Positions 48,976-60,800 of a stretch of 64,000 bases of DNA are shown one piece after another. Source of the stretch: Nymphaea colorata (lineage: Eukaryota > Streptophyta > Magnoliopsida > Nymphaeales > Nymphaeaceae); contig NC_045140.1 in the NCBI RefSeq assembly GCF_008831285.2, positions 19,466,370 through 19,530,369 on the forward strand, given 5' to 3'. Each line of letters starts with the position of its first letter. Within the stretch, counting starts at the first letter, position 1. Made by a program: the position numbers and the translations under genes. The notes under the pieces were generated by a model. That model saw only the letters and a list, made by a program, of their open reading frames with translations, did no database searches and had not been told where the DNA came from.

Positions 48976-50768
48976 TGCTTCAGAGTTTCCGAGAATTCGG
49001 TGATGGAAGGGGTCTACCTGAGGAGGAAGGGGAGGTGGGACACCATTTTATTGTATGATAGCCACTGAGTCTGAGAGTGAGGCCCTTCCATTCTGATTGT
49101 GGAAAACTTTTGAAAGGAACAAAAGTAATGGTTGACGAAGGCAGAGCTACAATGGTGGTGGTTTACAAAAGCCAGGGCATCTCCCTACTTCTTCCTCCTC
49201 GGTTACCTTGACCTCCAAGCAAGATTCCATGTCTGAATCATTGCCACTACTCTTCTAGATCCTGGCCATCCACTGCTCCTAGGAGAAGGTTTTTACCGTC
49301 GTTCAAGCACCGAGCAGTGCCTGAGTCAGAAATTTAATTATTTCAATTGAAAGGAAAGGGGAATGGATCATCTTTATGTGCATACGTAACGTACTTTGGC
49401 AAGTCGAAGGAAATCCAAGACTTCAAGCACGAGAAAGATCTCTGGGTTTGATAGGAATTTAATTGTAATCTTAGAACGCTTTTTAAGGACATCTTCTTCT
49501 TCCAAACTGTTCTTGAATCTACCAATCGAATGCTGGGCATAATCAACCCATGTATCTTAAAATAAGAACATGGGAGTCTTTCAGAATGTGTTCGCAGAAC
49601 ATGTGTTTTCGAAAACACAACGTTATTGAACGTCCTCTGAAGGTGCAAGTGGAGTCAATGGAATTTAAAATCGTAAGCTTGTTTATGTAATTGCATTGTG
49701 TTTTTCAGATCTCCAAAAGGTATTTGGTAGGAATAACATTGTGTTTTTCATAACATCTCTATTTTCATATTGTTCCAAATGCTGAACACGTTCAAACCAC
49801 GTTGCTTGAAATAAAAGCACGGTCTTTTTCTAAGATGTATTCAAAGAACAATGTTCTGAAAACACAACGTTATTTAGCATCCTCCAAAAGAGGCAAGCAG
49901 CATCAATTGAGTCTTCAAACTATTAGCTGATTCACGAAACTGATTGGCATGCAAGAAAAAAATTAAAGTTAGGAGTCCTACCCCAGAAGCAGTTGTACAT
50001 GGACAAGTAGACAAATGCTTATAGCAGCCCCAAAAAAAAAAGACGAAGAAGACAACCAAGTGCGGGTGATCACTGATAGTTGCAGAACGCAACTGCTCAA
50101 AGAGGAAGCGAGAGAGTTGTCTCGAACTTGACACGAATGGTATAATGAAATGGGGAAAGAGAGACACAATAGAAAAGTGACAGAGCAAAAAGGTGATCTT
50201 GGAGCGAGCATAAGAGGTGAAAATGAATGCGACGGATTCTCCTCACACTTCATTCTCAGTAATTTTTAAGATTGAACACCCTCAGCCTGCTACCAGCACC
50301 AGCTTAAGAAAGAAAGGAGCAGCATCAATGGCGGCAGTGATGGGGCTGCGGCCACAGAGAGTAGCTACGGCGATCAGTTGCAGAGATGGTGCTTCATGGC
50401 TATGTGATCTACTTGTTCTATGATGCAATTCTTCGTTGTGACAAAAAAGGACAAATTGAAGCGCCAGACAAGAAACGTTATTGCTTTACATTGATGAAAC
50501 TGCTGAAATATTAAAGCGTACACATTGGAATTGCTGAGAAAAAAAAATCAGTGCCTACACACTACACATTGATGAAATTTCTGTACATCGATAGCACAAC
50601 GCTTATGATCCTACAAACATGAAAGATAATTATGTCTTCCCAACCTCTAGAACACCTGAACCTTAGCTTATGATCAAATACTCATAATGAAGACATCAGG
50701 TGAAAATTGATCGGGAACTCATGATTGGTTGGTCCATCAGACTTCCAGAATCCCCGCTGCTCACAAAC

Positions 50769-52198
50769 CTAGAATTCCTTAGCTTTTCTTCTGAGTTCAT
50801 TAAGCTCCCGTTCAATCTCCGAATCACGGAATGGAAAGGATGAATTTGAACTGCTGCTAACAGCTGATCTACCAGCCGGAAGCTCACCACGCTATGGATA
50901 GAAGGGAAAGGAAAACAGGATTACAAATTATTCTATCTAGCAAAAATGCATGTTCAAGGTCAAAACCTCGTTTCAACTGCCCAATGGGTTGTTTGGTTAG
51001 AGGAAAACAAAATCACATGTTATGGTAAACTATGCAAGAAAAGTCATTGCCAGTATTTTCTCATCAAAGGAGAACTGTGCAACAAATATCCTTCGAGGAA
51101 ACATCTTGGAATTTTAGTGGGCTGTCAATTGTAAGTGTATGAAACATGAAAACACTAGAAGCATGTATAAAAACAGAAAACACGAACAGGACATACTATT
51201 GCAACAAAGTTTGACTTATACTCTCTCAGGTAAGCCCTAAAAATTAAAATTCCTCGAGTCTAAAAAATTTGAAAAAAGCAATCTGAGATGACAAAATCGG
51301 ATGCTGGTGGCTTGCAAGAAGCAAACAACCTAAACCAGTCAGTCTATCTCAACAAGTACATTGCCTAAGGATTGAATTGAATAAGGAACCTGATGCGGAC
51401 AAGAAAAGGCCAAAGAAAGGACATTGACAGTACATAACACATACCATGGAGCTCCCTGTCAGTTCCTTCTTTAATTTTGCAAGGTCATCATCAACAGATG
51501 AACTTTCTAATAAGGCAAACTGCAAATCATAAAGATACCAAGTAAGCATTATTAGAATGGCAACATAAGCAGAATAAACTGCAATTATCAATATAAAAGA
51601 TTTATTGGTACCTTCCCATCAAGATCATCAGTCGACAACTGATTAAGGGCCTCTGCCTGTGATTCCATAGCCAGCACTGAGAAGGCAAGTAAATTATTTC
51701 AGACAATGAAAAACAGACCTGAATTTTCAATCAGATCCGAACAAGAATATTATCTTTGGAACTTGGAACCTTAAATCACTAACTCATTAGGAGCCTACGG
51801 TCCTGGATGCTTAAGGTCCACAAGACCCCAACACACAACCTGTTAAAATATAAATCCTTCACCAGCACGTTGAAGAGGAGTCTCTTAGGATTCCACCTCC
51901 TTGTAGAATGTGTTAAAATATTTAATGTCCTTGTAACATGTGAAGAGTCTCCTAGGATTCTATGTTATAGTTAATAACCTTGTTATATGGGAAGTCTCCT
52001 AGGATTCTATGTTGTAGTTAATATCCTTGTAATATGTGAAGTCTCTTAGGTTTCTATGATGTAATTAATGTCCTTGGAGCTTGTGAAATCTCCTAGGATT
52101 CCACGATTGGAGACTCTTAGAATTCTGAAAATGAGATTATAAATAGAGGCCGTGCAAACCATTTTGGCTACGGCTTCTTCTCCTCAGTTTCTTCTTGT

Positions 52199-52256
<58 letters not shown>

Positions 52257-55200
52257 GCGTGAGTGCTGTTTTCGGGTTACAGATATTGGTGCTACATTTC
52301 TATCATGGTATCAGAGCGTCAGGTTACGTTATCTCTACCAAACGAAATGCCCAAACAGGTCTGATCTGGTTAGAACTCTTTTCTCATCTTGTCTCTATCC
52401 TGAATTTACTTTTCTCTTGCGCAATTCTTGTTCCTTTTTCTTCTTGCTTACCAAGGACACATCTTGTTATATCGTGTCTTCTTTCCCTCTCATCTTCTAC
52501 CTATATACCATTCCTTTCTGCTGTCATGGAAAACCTTTCGCATTCTGGCATGTCCTCAAGTTTTCTTCCTCACCTTATTACCGAAAAACTCAACCATGAG
52601 AATTATCTGATCTGGAAAAGGCAAATCATGCCTTTCATAAGAAGTCAAGGCCTCTTTGGACATCTCGATGGTTCAACAAAGGCTCCACCAATATCCGTCT
52701 TACAGGAAATAAAAAATGAGGCAGGAGAAGTTATTGCTGTTCATGAAGACAACAATCCTGAACATGCTATGTGGATGAGACGTGATCAAAGTCTGGTTGC
52801 GTATATTTTGTCCACTTTATCTCAACAAGTGTTACTTTCAGTTTCTGATGATTGTACTGCAGAAGAATTATGGGAAACCCTTGCTAATACCTTTTCCCAA
52901 ATATCAGAAGCTCGAATTATGTACTTAAAGAAAGAATTTCAGAATTTGAGCAAAGGTTCAACGTCTATCATGGATTATTTGGGGCGTATTAAGGCCGTCG
53001 CAGACCAACTTGCTGCCTCAGGGAATAACATTTCTGATAAGGAAAAGGTGCAGCAAACCTTGAATGGACTTGGGCATGATTATCATGCTTTTATTACAGC
53101 TCTTGAGGTCCTTCCTGTTCTGCCTTCCTTCAACGAACTACAAGGTAAACTTCTCCAACATGAAATGAATATGAAAAGAGTCATTGAAAGGACTGATCAA
53201 GGGAACTCCCAAAATGTGTTGGCTATGAATGTAAAGTTTGGTAAGAGCCATGGGAACTCCAACCATGGTGGTCGTGGCATTCTACCAACACCACATAACC
53301 AAGGTATGTCTCCTTTGGATACTTCAAGAAAAATACCAATTTGTTTTCAGTGCAACAAGAAAGGACACATGAAGGCACAATGTTGGTTTAATCCTCAAAA
53401 TAAAAACAAAGGGGTAAGACATGATTATAAACAAGGAGGACAAAGTTCTAAATCCACCGCTGAAGATATGCAACAGCTATTGATGGCCGCATTCTCAAAG
53501 ATGACTATAAAGCAAAATGAGCAGGGAGAATGGTTCTTGGATTCAGGTGCAGCTACCCATGTGACAGGAAATGCAGGTAAATTGACTAACTTATCCCCTC
53601 ATTACGGTAGAAGTTGCATTATAACAGGTGATGGAAAATCTCATCCTATTACACATATTGGAAATGCACATATTCCATTATCATCCTCGTCTCTATCACT
53701 GTCTAATGTTGTTCTTGCTCCCAATATCAAAAAGAACATCATATCCATTTCTAAACTCATTGATGATACAAGCTCTTCTGTTGAATTCACACCTTCTTCT
53801 GTCTATGTCAAGGACCTCCAAACAAAGAAAATGTTCGCTAGAGGGGAGCGTCAAGGGAATATGTACGTCCTCAAGGAATGTCTACCCAAGGATTCATCCA
53901 CTTTTGATATAGGATTGAAGACATTTTCTCTTTCTCATAATGCGTCATCAGTGCCAAGTTCTTGCCATTTTCAATCAAAAGTAAGGGGCCCTAACCAATT
54001 TTTGGAGTCTGATTTGTGGCATAGTCGGCTAGGACACTGTGGTCGACATTTCATTGAAAAACTTGTCACAGATAGTCTCATTCCAAGATCAAGTTTACCT
54101 CTTACTTCAAGTGTCAAAAAATGTTCAAGTTGTGGACTTTGTAAGAGTCATGTTTTACCTTTCCATAATATAAATCAAAGGGCTTCCAAACCTTTTGAAA
54201 CTATTTTTTCTGATGTATGGGGGCCAGCCCCTATTGATTCCATGTCTGGGTCAAGATATTATGTCTTATTCATTGACTCTTACTCACGTTTCACCTGGAT
54301 TTACTTCATGAAACACAAATCAGAAGTACCTCACATATTTCGAAACTTCTATGCCATGATTCAAACTAAATTTTCATCCAATGAGGTGCATTTTCAATGT
54401 GATGGAGGGGGAGAATATTCCTCGCTTGATTTTATTGAATTTCTACGTGAAAAAGGGATAACTAGACAAATTTCCTGCCCTTACACACCACAACAAAATG
54501 GTGTAGTTGAGCGGAAACATCGACATATAGTTGAAAGCGCCATGAACATGATGCATGATACTAATGTGCCCATTTCCTTGTGGACTGAAGCCTTCCATAC
54601 TGCTGTATACATAATAAATTGTTTGCCTATGACACTCTTGATGTCTAAATCGCCATATTTTACACTCTTAGGCAAACAACCTGATTACAAGAACTTGAAG
54701 GTTTTTGGTTGTGTATGCTATGTTCACGTTGATGCTGCCTTGAGGAACAAGTTTCAAGACAAAGCTATTCAATGTAGATTCGTTGGATATGCTGATGAAT
54801 ATAAAGGTTTTCGATGCTATGATCCAACAACTAAACGTATCAAAACTTCAAGAAATGTCATTTTTGATGAACATAGTTTTGATAATACAAATGAAATGCC
54901 TATGACCATTGAATCTTATGATCCCTGGACCAGTACACAGTTATTCAATGCAGATCCTGTTATAGAAAATGATGTGCCTCAAAGTGAAGATTCAGAGAGA
55001 GCAATACAACCGTCGGATATGGCTCAAAGTGAAAATCAAGAAGATCCAACACAGTCATCAAGTCATCACGAAAACAATAATGAACAGAGCAACGATGCAC
55101 ATCGGTATTCGGGTCTTATCTACAGTCGACGACTAAGGGACAGAGATGCTCACAGTGAAGAAGACAACATGCCCCACCTTAGAAGATCCCAACGCATTCG

Positions 55201-57193
55201 TCATCCCATTCACAGGTGGGTTAGCTATGATTCTTTATCACTTGATTTTCAGTTATTCATGGCAAAAATTGGCAAGGAGGAAGAACCTACTTCATTTGAT
55301 CAAGCATCAAAATCACATCATTGGAGAAAGGCTATGAAAGAAGAAATGGATGCCTTGCATGAATGTGGAACATGGGAGATCGTTCCGAGGCCACACGAAA
55401 AGAACGTAGTGGGCTCCAAATGGGTATACAAAATTAAATACAAACCTGACGGCAGCATAGAAAGACACAAAGCAAGGTTAGTAGCAAAAGGGTTTACACA
55501 ACAATATGGAGAAGATTATGATGAGACATTCAGCCTTGTGATCAAAATGGGAACAATTCGCGTGATTATATCATTGGCAGTTGAATATGGATGGAGACTA
55601 CATCAAATGGATGTGAAGAATGCTTTTCTTCATGGTGATTTAAGGGAGGAAGTATATATGGAACAACCTCCAGGATACACGAAAGGAGACTCTCATGCAT
55701 GGGTTTGCAAACTAAGAAAATCTATTTATGGACTTAAACAGGCCTCACGTTCGTGGTTTGACAGTTTCTCTTGCAAGATTCAAGAATGTGGTTTTCGGAG
55801 ATGTCCTCTAGATCACTCTCTTTTCATTTATCGAAAGGAAAACATATTTACTTTACTTCTTATATATGTTGATGATATTGTTATCACAGGCAATTCAGAA
55901 AAACACATAGAAGAAGCTAAAGTTTTGATGATGCAAAACTTCAAAATGAAAGAGCTTGGTGATTTACGATTCTTTCTTGGAGTGGAGATTGATAGGCACA
56001 ATAATCGCCTCACATTGACACAACAAAAATACACGTTGGATTTGTTGAAAAAGTCAGGTATGTCTGATTGTAAGCCTGTTGGAACTCCTAGTGTTCTAAA
56101 TCAAAGACTAAGTGCTCAAGATGGGGAGTTATATGAAGATCCTACGCAATATCGAAGTATTGTTGGGGCACTTCAATATCTTACATTTACTAGACCAGAT
56201 ATTATATATGCTGTGAATCAAGTATCCCAATTTATGCATGCACCTAGAGATACTCACATGGATGCTGTCAAAAGAATATTAAGATATCTTAAAGGGACAG
56301 CAGGAGATGGCTTAGTTTATGGTAAGAGTGAAATATAACTACTGGACATCAACTTATGACATTCACAGATGCAGATTGGGCTGGAGATCCCGATCAAAGA
56401 AAGTCCATTTCTGGTTTTTGTATTTTCATTGGACGTAATCTTGTGTCTTGGAGTTGTCGAAAGCAAAAGGCAGTAGCAAGATCCAGCACTGAAGCTGAAT
56501 ACAGATGCATGGCTGCAGGTACTGCTGAAGTTACATGGGTTAGACATTTGCTAGAAGACATTGGAGAAAAGATTAAAACATCAATGTTAATGTGCGATAA
56601 TCAAAGCGCTATTAACATTGCCTTTAATCCCGTACAACATGGTCGAACAAAGCACATTGAGATTGATCAACACTTTGTTAGACAAAAGGTGGAAGACAAG
56701 GAAATTCAGCCTATTTATGTTCGTACAGATGAACAAGTTGCAGACTTATTTACAAAAGGATTAACAAAGGAACGATTCTGGTTTCTAAAAGGCAAGTTGT
56801 ACATGGTGCAAAACCATGCACAACTTGAGGGAGGGTGTTAAAATATAAATCCTTCACCAGCACGTTGAAGAGGAGTCTCTTAGGATTCCACCTCCTTGTA
56901 GAATGTGTTAAAATATTTAATGTCCTTGTAACATGTGAAGAGTCTCCTAGGATTCTATGTTATAGTTAATATCCTTGTTATATGGGAAGTCTCCTAGGAT
57001 TCTATGTTGTAGTTAATATCCTTGTAATATGTGAAGTCTCTTAGGTTTCTATGATGTAATTAATGTCCTTGGAGCTTGTGAAATCTCCTAGGATTCCACG
57101 ATTGGAGACTCTTAGAATTCTGAAAATGAGATTATAAATAGAGGCCGTGCAAACCATTTTGGCTACGGCTTCTTCTCCTCAGTTTCTTCTTGT

Positions 57194-57237
<44 letters not shown>

Positions 57238-57768
57238 GCGTGAGTGCTGTTTTCGGGTTACAGATATTGGTGCTACATTTCTATCACAACCACCATCCCC
57301 CATGCGTGCCCAACGCCCACCTCATCCCCAACCCCTAAAATCTTCCCCCAAAAAGGGAAAGGAGTTCCAGCCATACTTATATACCCATGCCATATCACAT
57401 TTGATGAAATCACCAATTTCTGACAAAATCCATGCAAATATTCCCTTTTCAGCTCAGCAAGGGTAAAAAAATCCTCCTATCCTTGTCTTCCATCTCAAAT
57501 GCAGAAACTGCACTGCTGGTATTGATATCTCTCAACATCTCAGTTAACTCTTGTTACAGTCGTAATAGGCACACGACACAGTTCAGTTGGAACTGTGTTA
57601 TTTCAGACATTGAAGAACAGAGTAATTTTCCATCGGATTTTGGTAAGCATATGTTTTTTTTGACCTTGGAATTTTAAACACCAACTGTTTAGGAGCCAGA
57701 GATTTAGATATTTAAGGCCCACAAGCAAAAAGGGGGAAAACGAAAAAAGGGTTCCCACCAGGTAGCAA

Positions 57769-57823
<55 letters not shown>

Positions 57824-60800
57824 ATATTACATTAGACAAAATCATTAAGTAATCTGACATATAATCGAATCAAATATTTCATTTTCAGATCATCAGGAAA
57901 AATTTCCTCCTACCCTTTTCTTCCATCTTCTCGAATGCAGAAAGTGCACTGCTGGTGTTGACATTTCCCAACATCTCGTTAACTTTTGTCGCAGTCCTAA
58001 AAGCCACATAATACAATTCAGTTGGAAAATATAATATTTGACTTCTGTGTAAAACAATTATGACATGAGGTGAGAACAACTTTGCAGATTGTGCCCGTGC
58101 TTTTAGCGTATCTTTCTTCGATTTGGCCTCCTGTATCTTGCTCTCCAGAAGCTGTCCAAAACAAAAAGTTCAACAAGACTAGTCTACAGTGACAAAAGGT
58201 AACTATTATCTACAGAAACAAATATTTGACATGCCCACCTAAACACAATGAATATAAAACAATTTGCCACTTGTTCAACCCATATAATGCATCAGCCATT
58301 GAGCAAATAGCACCACTTATTGTAACTCAAGCATGGAACACAAGATTTAGGCTACTTAATAAGTTTAATATAAGAATTTATACTCACAGAATAGGTATTT
58401 CCAGATAGAAGTTGCACAATAAGCCATAAGAAATGCAAAATGACGGTGCCACAAAAAGCATAAAATTATACATATTTTCACATCGACAACTAGATATGCA
58501 ATGTAATGATCGAACAAACTTTAGATTATAATAAGAATCTACATACAAGCTTTTAAACTACTTCACTGACCATTATATGTAGTGTCTGGGCGTAAAGACA
58601 GTTCATCATACTCAAGGGCCCTCACAAACCACCCCTTTCCCATCTATCATGTGAGTTTTAAAATTTGAAATCTCCAAAATTCAACAACAAAAAATGAGTT
58701 TTGCTCAGTCCATGGACATGAATGGGCATGCATTCCCTTTTCAGATCAATATGAATAACTACACTACCATTAATACTGTTGCTGTACCAAAGCTGTCACC
58801 TTCCCACCAACCTCAAATGCTTCTGTACTTGTCGAAATAGTGTCCGTTGTTGCATTAAAGCAAATTTTATACTCACTTTCATTATAAAGGATTGGGATAA
58901 GGAATGCCCTTGCTAAGTACCTAGCTCCTATACCTAACCAGCATCTCAGCTCAGACAACCTTGAAGTTCACTACCCACTTAATAACTTACATAAGCTTCA
59001 GAAGTTCAAATTTTAAATGGCACAAAAAAACATATGACAGAAACTGGATTTATATCTCTCTATTTCCGCATTGTTATGTCATGTGTGCTGTTAATTCTTA
59101 CCAGAAAATTCTTTGAGCTCACAGAAGATTATGCAAGGCTCCAACAACCCTGCCTCAAATGAGTCTGATGAATAAACATCTAGGTTATAAAAGGATATGC
59201 TTCCCAAGTTTCAGAGGTGTTGTTTAAGTTAGCTGATTTTCTGCACCTTATCTAATAAGAGAACTGTTGATCCTCTCCCAATCCAAATTCTAACATGGGC
59301 AACCAACAGATGATGATAGCCATGCAAGTGAAGTAAATGAATAGGATTGAATATTCAAGCCTTCAAGGAATGTTCGGATATGAAATAGTTGACATGTTTG
59401 ACTTGTTGGGTGAATATAACTAAGTTCACCATAACCTAAGAATCCTACAATCAAGTTCTTTAGAAGCTTGCATTGATAAAAATCTCAGTCACTGCTAATT
59501 TTCCTTTGAGTTTCAAAGTATGGCCTACAAAAACACATAAAAGCAGTAAATTCATCAAACAGTTTGGCATCAGGAAGGCACCTTCCTAAAGGATCATAGA
59601 CCAAAGCTTTATAAACAATGTTTGCCAATAATGAAGGGTTTACCAACCATTTTGTATAAAAGATGGTTGTTGTGATCAGACACCAAGTGGGCCTACGGAA
59701 TATAACCCAGATAGATGAGCATCTTAGAAACAACCCACACAAAAGAAGCTCTGCAGAGAAGAGTTGGATAATCTCAAGAACAGCAGAGGAAACTGGTTTC
59801 TAGTCATGTCCATGCAGCATGTTGATTGGTCAAAAATAAAGTCAGGTGCATTTCTAAATTTCTTTTTGAAGCCAGCCAAGTGTCTATGAAATTTAACATT
59901 CTTTCATTTTAGATTCAATGTGATTAAGGATGATAGCAGGAGAAAGAAAGGGTAACCCTGATATTTTATCCCTCTTGGTGCTAAGCATATCAGATGCATG
60001 TAGGACTTCAAAAGCCTTGGAGTGACCCGTATAGTCATAATCAAAGTCAGTTAAAAAATAGAATGATAAAGTGCACTCTTGATCAGATATAATTAGGGAA
60101 GAAAATAGAATGGATGTGAGACTGGAAAGTCAGAGAAGGGGGTGGGGTTGAAAAACAAGCATGTTCAAGAGTGCGGTTAAAAAACAACAGGATACCTTTG
60201 TATTGCTGACAAGATTATCGACCACGTTTTTCTGCTGATCAAGTTGACTTTTCAAGGATGCTGCATTATCCTGTAAATCAAAAGACATTGGTAAAGCTAA
60301 ATTTCAAAAGTTCATGCTAGTTGAAGCCAAAACCTAGAAGGCCAGAACCGAATAAACACATAGCTGACTGCTCTCATAAATTTATAAAAGAAACAGACCT
60401 TAATAAAGCTCATGCATCCAACTGGTTAAAGAACTTAATAAAGAACATGACTGCATCAATTTGTACCGCATAAGATTTTCGCCTCTTAAGAGCCTCTCGA
60501 GCTAAATCTTCATCTCCTTTTGAAAGAGCAAGTTGAGCCCTTCGATACCTGTAAAAGCAAAGGCACATTGGATGAGAAATAAGACACGGTCAGCATGAGT
60601 TTTCCATGAGAAATACTCACCATTCATCTGAAGCCTGTTCTGCAGCTTTATACTTGTTCTCCAATCTCTTCTGAGATGCTAAAACCTTTGGGGAAAAATT
60701 AAAAGAAAGCAAAATTTTAAAAGCGTCATGGCAATAAGATAAAATATCATGTAGAATAAGCAATATACCAGTACAGGATTAGCACAAGAAAACAATTGTT

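Larger units (their letters stand above)
43984..50768. other. gene-less repeat-rich stretch
   Basis: Apart from the PIP1 promoter, no intact gene was found. It holds a 90-bp tandem duplication (44466-44645), a hAT-like MITE (44669-45013), a fragment resembling the 26529 hAT family (~45745-45870), two long (TA)n tracts and a LINE fragment (48751-48975). A diverged direct repeat lies at ~49553-49680 and ~49803-49930. Short frames such as 46276-46467 (-), 48183-48410 (+) and 49874-50253 (-) match nothing I know. Confidence 0.55.
51841..57286 (+). mobile_element. young full-length Ty1-copia retrotransposon in a VIPP1 intron
   Basis: 5446 bp, antisense to VIPP1. Order: 5' LTR 51841-52305, tRNA-Met-type primer site TGGTATCAGAGC at 52306, gag-pol frame from 52526, purine tract GAGGGAGGG ending at 56835, 3' LTR 56836-57286. 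A perfect 5-bp CAACC duplication flanks it. The integrase-before-RT order identifies the copia superfamily. The LTRs match except for one substitution (51977 A / 56972 T) and the length of a TC tract (25 versus 18 units). The RT and RNase H parts are in different frames, so this copy probably cannot move by itself. Confidence 0.97.

Noticed and set aside
52259-52525. N-terminal extension of the copia polyprotein into the 5' LTR
   Set aside because: This part overlaps the LTR end and primer-binding site; a Gag-like start at 52526 is more consistent with the family.
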